64,000 nucleotides of DNA, taken from assembly GCA_963989385.1 (NCBI GenBank), contig OZ022503.1, positions 49,288,858 to 49,352,857 on the forward strand. Direction: 5' to 3'. A program made the translations under genes and the position numbers. Positions within the stretch are counted from its first letter, which is position 1, and every line of letters begins with the position of its first letter. The notes below the pieces were generated by a model. It saw only the letters and a list, made by a program, of their open reading frames with translations. It had not been told where the DNA came from and did no database searches. This stretch comes from Ctena decussata (taxonomy: Eukaryota; Mollusca; Bivalvia; Lucinida; Lucinidae). Shown here piece by piece: positions 1 to 12,004 of the stretch.

Positions 1-129
1 AACTGATGGAAACCCCCACCAGTTAATTAATACAGAGTCCCAAGGCGATCTTTCTCTTCTTGGTTTTCTTTGTGGTTTGCCTGATTTTCTGTTGGCCTTT
101 GACAATTTGCTGGTGAAGTTGGGGCTAGC

Positions 130-375
130 CCGGTGGCCACCTGTCCGGGAAAAACTTGTTCGTTTTTTTATTTCCGCCTGTACTGTCTTACAATAAAAAT
201 GCCGTCAGCGGTTTATATTCTTTTCCATTTGGCGCTGTACCTATTAGGCTATCTTAGTGGCCACTGATCCGAGAAAGAGCTGTTTATTTAGTTGTAGCGG
301 GCACTGTCTTAAATATACAGACTACACGTGCTGTACTTTTTTTTCATTTCGTGCTGTAGGTGTAATGTAGAATTT
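130..375 (+). repeat. Two tandem ~124-bp units related to the tail of the unclassified 'family D' repeat
   Basis: The motif GTGGCCAC, then a purine-rich GGGAAA/GAGAAAGAGCTG stretch, then CTGTCTTA, occurs at about 133 and again at about 257. The same order (a 'gtggccac…aagctgctcactcgg'-like block) is seen in the 3' part of the family D copies near 31310 and 34600, so this is probably a decayed or duplicated tail of that family. Bases 376-598 hold nothing I recognise. Confidence 0.45.
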
Positions 376-598
376 GACTGAATCAATTCCTGAGCATTTT
401 CGTATTTACTTTTCATGCTTTAATAATGTTTATATCATGGGTATGAAAATGGCCTTTAAACTACATATATGTGATAAGAATCGTAGACAGTGTATTTTAT
501 GTTGTTGTTTCTATTTTCCTGACGCGATACTTATGACTCTACACAGTGACACAATGCTCCTCGGTCATGTTGCATCCGGTTCGAAACGTGTTCACACT

Positions 599-715
599 TT
601 TCCGTACCTTTTTTGCCGTGCGGTACTGTATAGCTCATGATCAAGTTTAATGAAAGGATCATTTCCGTACCTTTCTCGCTGTGCGACACTAGAAAGTTCA
701 TGATCCAGTTAACGA
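599..715. repeat. Imperfect tandem duplication, ~64-bp period
   Basis: Two units starting TTCCGTACCTTT (about 600 and 664) share TTCATGATC/CTCATGATC and the spacing between these motifs. No coding signal is seen. Confidence 0.5.
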
Positions 716-779
716 GAGTGTCAAACATATTTTTTCCGTAGAATAAGTTTACCGAGAGTGTCAAATTTAAAGAGTAACT

Positions 780-1292
780 ACACTTCAGGAACTGACTGAA
801 TCAGATCCCAAACCATATCCCCAACATCAAAGGGAAAGATTTACAAAGACATCCCAACAAACAATAAATTACAAGTGATAAGCCGAGTCAGCAGCTCTTT
901 CCCAAATAGATGGCAACTCAGCTATCTTTATTGAACTAAATAATTTAGACCAACAGACGGGTTACAACGGACAAAGCAAATTATATAAAAAAAAACATTT
1001 AACAATTATTTTTACCTATTTTCTATTTTTATGATAGACGGATTAAACTGAGAACACAATAAATTAAACAGCACCGAACATAAAACAAATGCAACCGCAA
1101 CAAAAGCCTTGGGACGATCAGTAATAACTACTGGGGGGGGGGGGTTTAAACCGGTTTTACTGGGCCCAAACCTTCACCCTCACCCTCCGCTGCGGTGCAC
1201 ACAATTAGTTGGTAGTTCGGTTCGTATGGAGGTCCCCTACCTCATCAGAGAGTCATCAAAGTTATTCTACACAAAAATCGTTGTTTCTTCCG
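780..1292 (-). repeat. Family D dispersed repeat, minus-strand copy (3' two-thirds)
   Basis: Reverse-complemented, this matches block for block the 3' part of the plus-strand copy at 33960-34745: GTGATGACTCTCTGATGAG, the GGACCTCCATACGAACC block, the GTAAAACCGGTTTAAACC block with a C-run, the 'accgttccaaggcggta'-like block, an AT-rich stretch and a terminal AAGTTCCTG-type motif. The class is unknown: no tRNA-like head, ORF or terminal inverted repeat is visible. Confidence 0.7.
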
Positions 1293-1295
1293 GCT

Positions 1296-1452
1296 AGGGA
1301 GCGGCTGTAGTGTGGAGGTTAACGCGTTAGTCTACCAATCCAGGGGGCGCAAAACTGATCCTCCTCCCCCGAGACTTTAAACTTAAATCCCATCCCAGTC
1401 CATATAACGTATGTGTTGCCGGGACGTTTAACCCGATTTCACTTTCTTTCCG
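1296..1452 (+). mobile_element. tRNA-derived SINE (family C), plus orientation
   Basis: It starts with a tRNA-like head (GAGCGGCTGTAGTGTGGAGG … CTACCAATCCAGGG … a degenerate B box) followed by a tail GCCGGGACGTTTAACCCGA. The head matches, on the other strand, the family C copies at 2103-2280 and 16027-16195. Bases 1453-1816 show nothing recognisable. Confidence 0.6.
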
Positions 1453-1816
1453 GCTGTTAAACAAGTTAAACGGTTATATAGGAAGATTCAAGCATATACT
1501 TCAAGCATGAAGCACAATCGCTCTCTTGCAGAATCTAAACGATGCTAATATTTGTGATTATGTAATTTTACGCTGCAAATATCGCAAATCAGGGCCAGTA
1601 GAATGTTTACTCCTTCCCAATGATAGACTTCTAAACTGCCATTTGTTATTTTCTGCCGATTTGTTTCTTTAAATCCTCTCATCAGCATCAGTTCAATTCT
1701 TTCACCAAATTACCGTGCTGACCCTTATCAAACCATTCATGCATATATGACTAGAATTTCTCTGACATGAGTTTCTGTGCGTTGAAACCTTTTATAGGAA
1801 TTTTCCAATCTTTATT

Positions 1817-1993
1817 TGAGCCGTGACAAGACAAAACCAGCAAAAAGGCATGTGCACCAAGCAAATACTCAGATCAACCTTGGCATCCGCCCAGTCTGAT
1901 CAGAGTCTTCGCTGTGCGCTTACAGGGTAACTCAGGATCCAGTCTTCGCTACACGCACATACCACTCTGTTGGTTTTGTTGTGTCGCGGCTGA
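1817..1993. mobile_element. Family A palindromic element (short, ~177 bp copy)
   Basis: Ends are TGAGCCGTGACAAGACAAAA and TTTGTTGTGTCGCGGCTGA, imperfect inverted repeats, with the internal CATCCGCCCAGTCTGATCAG block typical of the family. About 60 bp shorter than full copies: most of one internal half is missing. Confidence 0.8.
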
Positions 1994-2102
1994 AATGGCT
2001 TTTGATATTTTGTCATATTGATGTACAGTTTCTCTGTTTTGGGCGGTGTCTGTTAACGAAGATGTACTGTTTCGTTTTATTGTAAGCGTTTCTTCTGGTT
2101 GT

Positions 2103-2280
2103 GAGTGAGTGAGTGAGTGAACTTGGGTTTAACGATACACCACCAACTAAGTCATACGGAGACGGGACATCGGTTTAATGCCTCATCCCAAAGACCGGAG
2201 AATCGGAAGATCGATCTTGCGATCCCTGAATTGGTTGTCCAGTGCGCTATTTACTACACTACCGCCGCTCCTGAGTGGGT
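2103..2280 (-). mobile_element. tRNA-derived SINE (family C) with GTGA microsatellite end
   Basis: A (GTGA)n run is followed by TTGGGTTTAACGATACACC, ACCGGAGAATCGG, GATCGATCTTGCGATCCC and, at the right end, a tRNA-like head read on the minus strand (B-box-like GATCGATC; GCGGTAGTGTAGTAAATAG). It aligns along its whole length with the nested copy at 16027-16195. The open frame spanning it is not a gene. Confidence 0.7.
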
Positions 2281-2313
2281 TTCGCTCGTGGCCTTTTATG
2301 TATATTTCAATTT

Positions 2314-2551
2314 ATGCCGCGACATGACAAAACCAACAAAGTGGCATGTGCGCCACGCGGCCACGGACTCAGATAAGCCTGGCCATCCGCCTAGTCTGAT
2401 CAGAGTCTTTGCTATGTGCTTCATGAATAGCTATGAGTCTAAACTAGCTCAATGCAGACAGCGAAGACTATCAGACTGGGCGGATACCCAGGCAGATCTG
2501 AGTCTTTGCTGGCGCACATGCCGCTTTGTTGGTTGTGTCATGTCGCGGGCG
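2314..2551. mobile_element. Family A palindromic element
   Basis: Left end ATGCCGCGACATGACAAAAC, right end TTGGTTGTGTCATGTCGCGG. Each half contains a smaller palindrome around GCCTGG…CCGCC…AGTCTGATCAG. One of twelve family copies in the window. Confidence 0.82.
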
Positions 2552-3832
2552 GGTCAATTATATAAAGTTACATGTTAGAGAGTGGAGATGGGTTTAAGTC
2601 GTGCTTGTGTATGTCGTTTCTATACGTAAATATCGTGAACCTTTATAAAGTGACGTCAACTTATGTAAAACCAATGCTAGCGTTAAGTCCCGTTCGCCTT
2701 TCGTTTCTAGAGCAGATGAGGCGACTTTTAAAAAAGTATGCAGACGGACCTCAAAGTAAACACTTAGCAAGTTAATATATCTGTGATTTCTGTTACCATA
2801 TAACAAGTTGAAGTGTACCGAGTTATTTGTCTCGAAATGAGGACTTTTCATACCATAATTGTGATGACCTATCACATGACAGTGTGATCTGTTCATTAAG
2901 AAATAAACTGAGAAAGTTATAGACCTCGCGTTCGACAGCTCTCACTGCTGCATTTTCGCCCATGGCAGACTGCCATGGTTACTTGGAAAACATTGTAATT
3001 TCCTTGTAAAGAGGCAATTTCTGTTGTGTGTGTTTTTTTTGTTGTTTTTTTCAATTGTTGCATTTCTTCTAATATTAGGAAAACTGGCATATAACCTAAT
3101 GGCTATCTGACAAAATGAAGTTTATATATTCAGACCATTCATATCTCACCCCTTTATTATATTCAAACCACTAAAGTCATTTAAAACTAGTAAAAATTGT
3201 TTTCCTTAATGTTGGTTTAAACACTATTTTATTCAGGAATGAATTTACAACATAACAGACATACAACAAATAGATCAGGATTTGAAAGTAAGCTTGAAGC
3301 TTATATATATCATCTCCTTCCTTAATATTTTGGTACGTATTTCTGTAATTAATTTTCACTTGCCATGAAGATGTTTAGTGCAGCCGATTAGTAGCACCGC
3401 TGCCTGCAAAACTAACAATTACTAAAGTTGCCACTCCGAATTTACCTGATTTTTTCTGAATTTTTTCGCTGACAATTTCCAATTTTCCATGCCTTTTACG
3501 AATCCGAAATGTGATTATATGCATTAATTATGCAGTGCTTAGTGAATATTTGGTGGTCGCCCTTAACGGACAGTATTTGCTCCTCCTGGAAGCAGATTCT
3601 TTCATTAAAAGCGTAGCCCAAATGAGAAGGGAGATAATTATTTTTTCTTCATGAATTATCTGTCATAAAACTATATCATTTCCCATTGAGCATAACAAGT
3701 ACATACTTTCATAAGACTGCTACAATCTATTACATTTTCAAATTATTAGACTTTTCCCCGACTTACCAACTCCTTTCAAAATTTCCCTGACCAACAATAA
3801 AATTCCCTGAGTTTTCCCCTGGCCTGCAAAAC
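2552..3832. other. No gene seen; one small dispersed repeat inside
   Basis: AT-rich sequence without a convincing coding frame. Bases 3210-3330 (GGTTTAAACACTATTTTATT, then TTACAA, GTAAGC and TCATCTCC) share order and spacing with 17587-17700, so they are copies of a small dispersed repeat, orientation unknown. Confidence 0.5.
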
Positions 3833-4035
3833 CAGTGCTCCAGATAAAAGGGGGTACTGAGGATAATTCAAAGATAATTTTGCTTACTTCTTAATGAAAA
3901 CATATGTTGTGACCCCTCATTAGAACCGTCTCGATGAGACGGTTCTAATGATGGGTCACAAAATATGTTTTTATGGAGAAATATGGATAATTATCCCTGA
4001 ATTATCTCTGTTACCCCTTCTTATCTGGAGCACTG
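3833..4035. mobile_element. Family E MITE with 5-bp target duplication
   Basis: Terminal inverted repeats CAGTGCTCCAGATAAAAGGG and CCTTCTTATCTGGAGCACTG enclose a nearly perfect inner palindrome centred on GAACCGTCTCGATGAGACGG. The 5-bp direct repeat AAAAC flanks it at 3828-3832 and 4036-4040. Other copies: 52237-53962 (split), 62494-62693 and 63457-63730. No transposase is encoded; the superfamily is not assigned. Confidence 0.88.
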
Positions 4036-4040
4036 AAAAC

Positions 4041-4607
4041 ATCCATTTTCCACGTGCTTTTTCCTGACTGTGGCAACCTTGATGAAAGTACAGACAGCCA
4101 AACCACTTATTGTATTCTAATTCTGTCTGACAATAACATGTATTCTGCCAAATATGACCTGTTGTCACGTAAAGAAACATTTACCGAAACTGCGTGCACT
4201 TTTTATCCATTTGTCATTATTTTTGAAGACATATATCGGATTGCAAATTCTGACAACTAAGATGTGCTAGTACGTGTAACATGGCCAGAAATGGTTTAAG
4301 CCACGAATGTCGTGCATCCTCTACCCCGACGTGTTGGGATATGGAATGTTTAACAACGCCTTATTGTGGTAAAGAAGTGGTTTCAAAGAAATATGAAGCG
4401 GTATCAAAATACAGGATCTGTTGCATGCATTATGACTACAATAACAACTATCTGGTTCAATTAAGTGAAATATGTTTACATACCGGGTTTTCATCATTTC
4501 TTAATTACAAATTAGTTCTTCCAGTATAAGGCTACGGAATCGAAAAAAATGCATAAATCACTTTATTTGCATTATCATGCAACTAATGAGATATTTTAGA
4601 TAATAAC
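4041..4607. other. No feature recognised
   Basis: Short open frames only; none has codon structure, domains or splice context that I can support. Confidence 0.4.
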
Positions 4608-4845
4608 TGAGCCGCGACGTGAGAAAACCAACAAAGTGGTTGTACGACCAGCACAGACTCAGATCAGCCTCGGCATCCGCCCAGTCTGATCAGAGTCTTC
4701 GCTGTCCGCATGGAGGTAGCTTAGACCCTTAGCTACCCTTTAGGCACTTAACGAAGAGCCTGGTCAAACTGGGCGAATGCCCAGGTTGATCTGAGTCTGC
4801 GCTGGGCGCACAACCACATTGTTGGTTTTCTCGCGTCGGGGCTCA
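4608..4845. mobile_element. Family A palindromic element
   Basis: TGAGCCGCGACGTGAGAAAA at the left and TTCTCGCGTCGGGGCTCA at the right. The internal blocks (CATCCGCCCAGTCTGATCAG, TAGCTTAGACCCTTAGCTAC) match the copies at 6798 and 9633. Confidence 0.88.
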
Positions 4846-6797
4846 TATATTGTTTCATCTCGTGATGTTCCCATTACCCTTAACCATTTTATGGTGATTG
4901 CACTCTGTCCTCGTGTTGGAGTATTTAATAAATCATTTTTCTGAACACGCGCTGGCGTAACTCTGCATAACTATTTATTCGGACGCCAACACAAACGTGG
5001 ATAAGAACACTTACGCCGACACTAGTGCATTCAATCACGCGCTGTCGTAAGTCTGCATAATATGCAGTATTCCTCAAAATTATTGAGAATTGCATTTTGG
5101 CACGCAGTTGCTAGCCATACACGTTCAATAATATTTTAAAATAGTAAAATACAATGAAAGAACCTCTTTTTCAAGCTTGATATATAAAAATGACAGTATG
5201 ATGTATTTTCTTTCGTCAGTGGTAGTTAAGGATGGGCTAGAGTACACTCCTGTAAAAATATGTCCCCTGATTGCGACTATGTTTTGCTATACTACCTCTG
5301 CTAGAGATAGGCTATCTAAGGAGAAATAGTCTGTTTTCTCCATCGTTCACCATCATCTACATTATTAATGGTACCTTTAATAGTTTGCATGGTTTTATGT
5401 TACTAGCTCTTGTTTCTGGGTCAGGGACTGGCTGTTATGATATAGGAAGAATATTGAAGGCATCAGAAACAGCAAAAAAATATAATCTGTTAGTGATCTG
5501 AATGGAATATTTTTGGCAAAGTATAGATAATCGTGTCAAAACTCATATCCTTAAAAGCACGTTTACTAAGCCTTACACAAAATATGGTTTTGTGCCGTTT
5601 CCGTCGAGATGCATATACTAAGAATGAATCAGGGCAGCATACCCTCTGTCAAAATTGCAATTTTCCCCAATTTCGGGCACTTTTTCGAAATGAACTCACG
5701 TGTTTGAAAGCTAGCAGCATCTAAAGCCGACAAGCTCACATAAAATACTGTTTTCATTTCGCCAACACCGTATCACTTGATGAGAAAACCATTAAAAAAT
5801 CAACTGATTTGTCATTACCTTTTCCACAAATATCGATTTTATTTGGAAGGGGTACATAATTTTCCAGTCGGACAAAACATCTCTGGGCGGCACAGTTCAA
5901 GGGGAGGTAACATTTGTGTCTAAAACATATGAGTACTACTGGTATGCAAAAGAGTTCATAGAGGGATGTTCACGTTTAACTAAGTAAACAAAGATATTAA
6001 GTATTAGTTACATGATCTGTCAACTACCAGTGCTTAATTTTTACTTTGCAAAAAATTCTCAATAATTTTGAGAAATACTATATAATACTGCATATAATAC
6101 TGATATCGACACAATGCGGACGCTCACGAAAAGGTGCAAAAGAATAATGATATCGACACTCGTGCGCCAATAATGGTTATTCCCGAGTTTTTGTACAGAC
6201 TGCTGAGACATGCTTAGATGAAAGGGTGCACTTTTGTGGACAACAATTCTGCGATATTCGTTTTTTGTCTGTCTGGTCAACGGGGTTCAACGCTTAATTG
6301 AAAGAATTTGCTCCGGCAGCAGCAAATTCTTTCCACTGAGCGTTAATCCAAATTTAAAGGGCTTTGTCTCCTGGAATGCAATTAGGAGTCATAAAATTGC
6401 TCCCCATTGTAAAAATTGCACAGAAACATGGAGTTGAACTCATACACCATAACTGCACTCTTCTGGTACAGTCTGGTGTACTTCTTGATATAAATGAATT
6501 CTGTATCTATTCATAAAGCAAGCATTAATGAGTTCTGTCTCTGTCCTTACAGATCAAGCATATATTAACTGAAACTGCGTCATTTGCAATGACCTGATCA
6601 GATGAACATTAAGTTTCGACTAACCAAAAGGTTTCTCAGTAAATACGCTATCATTATTGACACTGGCCAGCATGCCCATTCGTGCCAGCTGGCAAAAGCT
6701 AAGGATGTTCGCAAATATAATGTACCAACACTGAGGGATAGAACACCCTAGCATAACAAGGCTGTCGGTCTATTTAATTAGTGGCCACTTGAACATA
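4846..6797. other. Gene-poor stretch with a possible degraded foldback
   Basis: Bases 5062-5096 (TATGCAGTATT and CTCAAAATTATTGAGAATT) reappear reverse-complemented at 6054-6098, about 1 kb apart, with weaker inverted similarity outside. This suggests an old foldback element of roughly 1.1-1.2 kb. No coding frame inside is convincing. Confidence 0.4.
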
Positions 6798-7035
6798 TGA
6801 GCCGCGACACGAGAAAACCAACAATGTGGTTGTGCGCCCAGCGCAGACTCAGAACAGCCTGGGCATCCGCCCAGTCTGATCAGAGCCTGCGCTGTCCGCA
6901 TGGAGGTAGCTTAGACCCTTAGCTACCCTTTGAGCACTTAACGAAGAGTCTAGTCAAACCGGGCAGATTCCCAGGCTGATCTGAGTCTGCGCTGGACGTA
7001 CAACCACATCGTTGTTTTTCTCGTGTCGCGGCTCA
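6798..7035. mobile_element. Family A palindromic element flanked by TA
   Basis: TGAGCCGCGACACGAGAAAA / TTTTTCTCGTGTCGCGGCTCA termini with TA on both sides. Full-length (~238 bp) copy. Confidence 0.9.
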
Positions 7036-7056
7036 TATGTAGCGCATGCACTTAGA

Positions 7057-7544
7057 ATTAAAGCTTTGTTCACACGGCCAGGGTTTCTGTGACAAAGTGG
7101 GTATAGAAAAATATGCTCGTGTGAATGAAAATATATGCCACTTTTTCATTGCCAAATTTATATAGTAAAGTTTATTTGGCAAACAAAATTTGTCAGTGAA
7201 CGGAAAATTTGACGTAGAATACGTAACAAAGAAAGGCTATGGAGATGGCCACAGAAAACTTTGCTCATAATCAAAAAGTTTGATTTTGAACAAAGTATAT
7301 GTAACAAAGAAGATGCGGCATGGCTGGCCGTTCACGCGGGCAAAGTTTATTTACTTTGGCGAGAAATCTCTGTTCGTGTTAACACTGCTGAAAGTATTCC
7401 CTTGCCAAAGTTTATTTGACAAAGGTTTTGTGTTAAATTTTTCTGTGACAAATAATATGGTCCGTGTGAACGTAAAATGTTTAGCAAACTTTCTTTAAAT
7501 TTCTGTGACAAAGATACTTTGCTCGTGTGAACGAAGCTTAATTA
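7057..7544. mobile_element. ~490-bp MITE with ~20-bp terminal inverted repeats
   Basis: Left end ATTAAAGCTTTGTTCACACG, right end CGTGTGAACGAAGCTTAATT, inverted repeats of each other. Internally, variants of TCTGTGACAAAG and TTTGGCAAA recur. No transposase frame is present. Bases 7545-7875 show nothing. Confidence 0.75.
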
Positions 7545-7879
7545 TGTGTCCCGAACTCAACTATTAACCTTACATGGATGACGTAGGTCCAATTAATGCA
7601 TGTTTATACAAAGCCAATTAACCGATGCTAGTTTGTCCCTAAGCTCCTACCCATTACTGTATAATTGAATCAAGTAATTATCGACAGCTCATCGTGGCTA
7701 CTTGAGATTCTCAAAGATGTACTAGAACAAGAACATAATTTTACCAATCAGGGAATGCACAGTCTGCCGCTTGCGCGAACTTGTATTACATGCATGACAA
7801 AATGTCATTTTTGGACCAATTTAGCTGATGCCTATGGTGTCTTACTAAAAAAGGAGTTTCCGACGTCTTAGCTAGCATA

Positions 7880-8045
7880 GTGAGGGGCGCCGTGGTCGAC
7901 TGGTTAGACCAACTGGGTTAGGTTGCAGGTTCAAACTCGGACTTGGCCTTTCGATGATTGGAAAACTCTGTCAACCCAGCACGAAATGGGTACCGGGTTC
8001 GAATAAGAAAAGGAGAAGGCATCTAAATGAGGGAAAGGGGCTCCG
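7880..8045 (+). mobile_element. tRNA-derived SINE
   Basis: The head reads GGCGCCGTGGTCGACTGGTT (A-box-like), then TAGACC, then a B-box-like GGTTCAAACTCGG. The body has GGAAAACTCTGTCAACCCAG and GGTACCGGGTTCG. The body motif GGAAAACTxTxTCAAxCCAG also occurs at 41828-41850 in a second SINE. Confidence 0.7.
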
Positions 8046-8449
8046 CCTTACACATGCCGTGCCCAAAATACATCAGCCCTCTAAACCCCACTACACCTAC
8101 GGTCATTTGGCTTAGAAAAACTTTAACCTGTACCTTTTTAGTGTATCGATTAGCTGAATTATGGCCAGCGGACTTTTCTGTCTTTACAAACTCATGTCAA
8201 TTTGTCAATTAAGAATGGATGGGAGAGAGGTCTGGTTTATGTTTATCATTTTTATTTTATCCTAATTAGAAATACTCATTTGTCTTACGCAAGTACTGTG
8301 GGCCCTGATCAGACACCGCGTGTTGTGACTCGACAAATAGCGGGCTAGATCTTGTATGGGATACACTTTCTCATAAATGATGCTTTGCAATTATGAGCAA
8401 TTTAACAAAAAGTTCTTCGATATTTTTTGAGTTATCATGGAGAGACAAG

Positions 8450-8905
8450 CTGACATTTGAGCCCTGATTGTGACCTTAACATTGAGTACCGGTTCAATAC
8501 TTTTGTGCAGCAGATACCTCTTCGTAATGTTTATGCTTTCTGTGAAGTTTCCTCAAATTCTCTTTCATAGCTTCTGAGTATTCACAGACACACAATTTGA
8601 CTTTTGAGCCCTGAGTATGACCTTGACATAGAATGGAGAACCTGATTCTTGCGCGAAACGTATTTTCTCATTTTCCTTGAAATTTCTCTGCAGATTCAAC
8701 TATTCCGTGAGAATTTTTATTAATACTTACATATCAAAAGTTTAACATGTGAGCTTTGATTGTGACCTGACCCTGGACATAAGACTTTTGGCATGGGAAT
8801 CTGGAAATTCAATAAAATGCATCACTGTAGTTTTCAATATCTGCTGGCATGGTTTGATCTTTGACGCTAATCGTGATCTTGAATTTGGGCATAGAAATTT
8901 AAAAT
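8450..8905. repeat. Degenerate tandem array, ~147-bp units
   Basis: The phrase 'TTGAGCCCTGA…TGACCTTGAC' recurs at about 8452, 8599, 8745 and 8847, with diverged sequence between. It has the look of the tandem-core elements found at 47-54 kb. The rest of 8046-9632 has no recognisable feature apart from a short TA/T-rich run near 8935. Confidence 0.5.
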
Positions 8906-9632
8906 TTCGCATGTAACACATCAGGTACAATGTGTATATATATATTTTTTTGTTTCGTTGTGTTTTGTTTTCTTCGACAAGTTCACTATCTGGATGAGCT
9001 ACACCGCTCCGCAATGGTATTTTTACTTCAAAGGATATTAGTATTAGTGAGCATGCGTGCATGTGTAAGCGCTCGCAATGTTCAGGAGGTGAGACAGGGT
9101 GCATCAATATTTATATTTCTTGTCTGATTGTTATCTTACACTTTTTCCAGTCTGTTTTATTTCCTTTATTTCATTTCCGTCATAACCGATACAATCCTTA
9201 ATAGAAAGTCCACAAAATTCGCTCAACCCGAGATCATAAAGACCACATACCCATCACAAATTGCATATATGCAGACGTCTGCAATATGACAATAAGTTGA
9301 GATGAGAAATCATGATCTAATATTGCCTAGCCCGTTTCATTTTTCAAATATAAAATACCGCATGGAATTCTAATGAGTTCGAAATTCCTTCCTTTTAAAC
9401 CTTGAGCTATCTTTGACATTTTTCCCTACATCTTTGTTAGCGTAAATAATAAAATCGCATTGAAATCGGAAATAATTACCACTTGAAGCATTATTTTCTT
9501 TTCATTTAAGAAGCGCACAAGGAAACCAATCCTTCTTATCCACCTGCAAACAGCGCATGCTCTGACAGACTGCCCGCATGCGCAGTATGTCCAAGCATAC
9601 GTAGTTTCACAAAACGTGTTTGCCATCAAATA

Positions 9633-9867
9633 TGAGCCGCGACACGAGAAAACTAACATAGTGATTGTGCGGACAGCGCAGACTCGGATCAGCCTGGGCA
9701 TCCGCCCAGTCTGATCAGAGTCTTCGCTGTCTGCATGGAGGTAGCTTAGACCCTAAGCCCTTTAAGCACTTAGCATTGGGTCTGATCAGACCCGGTGGAT
9801 GCCCAGGGTGATCTGGGTCTGCGCTGGGCGCACAACCACTTTGTTGGTTTTCTCGTGTCGCGGCTCA
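9633..9867. mobile_element. Family A palindromic element flanked by TA
   Basis: TGAGCCGCGACACGAGAAAA … TTTTCTCGTGTCGCGGCTCA with TA immediately on each side; full-length. Confidence 0.9.
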
Positions 9868-10092
9868 TATATTTTTGAAGCCTACTGCGCATGTACAAAC
9901 CATAAATGGAATATGAATGAAAGGAAGTCTGCGTATATCGCTTATTCTAAAATACTGACTTTCTTATGACACAACTCGTATATTACCAGTGCTTTTTCAG
10001 TCTCCTACTAAGGCTTTGTATGACTTGACAATTAGTTCTGTAAGTTTAAGAAATCAATCACAGGTGTTTCGAGGAATTTCACTAATAAAAAT

Positions 10093-10310
10093 TGAGCCGC
10101 GACACGAGAAAACCAACAAAGTGGTTGTGCAACCAGCGCAGACTCAGATCAGCCTGGGCATCCGCCCAGTCGAATCAGAATCTTCTCTAAGCGCTTAAAT
10201 GGCAGCTAAGGGTCTAAGCTACCACCATGCGGACAGCGAAGACTCTGATCAGACTGGGCGAATGCCCAGGCTGATCTGAGTCTGCGTTGGTTTTCTCGTG
10301 TCGCGGCTCA
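10093..10310. mobile_element. Family A palindromic element
   Basis: Same termini as the other copies. The right half lacks about 20 bp (GGGCGCACAACCACTTTGTT block), so it is slightly shorter than full length. Confidence 0.88.
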
Positions 10311-11766
10311 AATGTTTATTATTTTTGTCGATCTACTTTGTAAAAGTAAAAGAATATATCATAATGAAACTACTGATCACCCATAAATTCTCTGCAGTTA
10401 TAAAACTTGCCAATCATATCGACAGAAAAAAAACTAGAGGACAATGAGGCCCTGTATCGCTCCAATGAGAATCCTGCAAAATTAAAGATACATTAGATAT
10501 TTGGTAAGACTGGTGTAAGCTCTATCACTCGATGCCAAAATAGCTGTACTGCTGTAGGCGTAAAAGACAGTTTCTGATACACCAAGTTAAAAGTCAATGG
10601 CAACTTCAAGTTCCCATGGCAGTCGAAGTTCTTAACGAAGAGATCTCTTGCTAAAAACATTCTGCAATGTTTCACCTTTTCCAATGTCATGGCTTCTGAG
10701 GCGATGATATTGTTTTATTTTTTTGTAATTTTCAGCATTTCAGTTCATACGGCAGCCAAGCTAATTAGGACCTATGGGTCGGTCGCTCAGACCTATTTTA
10801 AAATATTCTCGACCGATTGCTCAGACCTAGTTTAAGGTAACCTCGAGTTTAGTCAATGTAGTTTGGGATTAAGTTTATACCTGAAATAGAAATGACATTA
10901 AAAGTTATTCTGGTAAAGGTTTTACTACTGATAAAAAACGTACTAAGCTAGCTGCAAAACAATGCTTCTATAGTGCGTCAGAAAATGGAAATTTGCATTG
11001 CTCTTAAAAAATTTCGATATCAACTTGCTGAAAAATACATTGATGATTTTCCCCAGACTGTAATCAGATACTATTATTTTATTGTCCCTTACTTTCTTAC
11101 TTTTTTCTGACAAAATGTTTTAGCTCGATATCTTTTTTACAATTTTCTCAACAACTATTGTTTCTTTATTGCTTTTGACAATTATCATAAAAATTGTGTT
11201 TGATATTTGTTTCTTTTTTTTTTCATTTGGTCTGTATAAATTTTGAAACAATTGTTGTTAGCTGCTTGGCTTTACATGATTTTAGAAATTATGTCTAACA
11301 TGATTCCTTCTCGTGCGTACAAATTTCAAACTCAATATTTTATTTTTAAGTCTCCCACAATAAAAAAAACAAAAAACATTGCATTCTTTTATATACCACT
11401 CAAACTGACTCTTGTTTTTTGATTGAGTTAGCTTACTGCTTCCTTCTTGATTTTACAAGTGCCAAACAAATTGTTCTTTCCATTTTAATTTTGGGCCGAT
11501 CATAATGTCATTTAATGGCGTTTTTCAACTTAAAGCAGAATTATAATAAACCAGTGTTACTGATTAAGAAATCGAATCAAAAGTATTCAAAAGGTGAATT
11601 TTAAAAAAGAACACTCTTGTAATACTACGTTTCCGCGGAGTCTGAACAGTCTTCCATGTTCGCATTTACAATAAACGTTGATAGAGTAATAAGCTAAGGC
11701 TTAACAGACTACCCAGATGCTTAGGCTGTTCTGAGCCTTCGCTGTTCACAAGTCATAATCCACATT
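10311..11766. other. AT-rich gap with a short local duplication
   Basis: Around 10770-10840 a ~46-bp unit is duplicated (GGTCGCTCAGACCTA…TTTTAA…CTCGACCGATTGCTCAGACCTA). From 11050 to 11460 the sequence is T-rich. No gene is seen. Confidence 0.4.
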
Positions 11767-12004
11767 TGAGCTATGATACGACAAAACCAACAATATGGTT
11801 GTGCGCCCAGCGCAAACTCAGATCAGCCTGGGCGTCCGCCCAGTCTGATCAGAGCCTTCGCTGTCCGCATGGAGGAAGCGTATACCCTTAGCTACCCTTT
11901 GAGCATTTAACAAAAAGTCTGGTCAAACTAGGCGGATTCCCAGGCTTATCTGAGTCTGCACTGGGCGCACAACCACATTGTTGGTTTTGTCGTGTCGCGG
12001 CTCA
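11767..12004. mobile_element. Family A palindromic element upstream of the receptor gene
   Basis: TGAGCTATGATACGACAAAA … TTTTGTCGTGTCGCGGCTCA. TT lies on both sides. It ends ~700 bp upstream of the GPCR start codon. Confidence 0.87.

Noticed and set aside
2117..2578. 153-codon open frame
   Set aside because: Runs through a SINE and a family A element.
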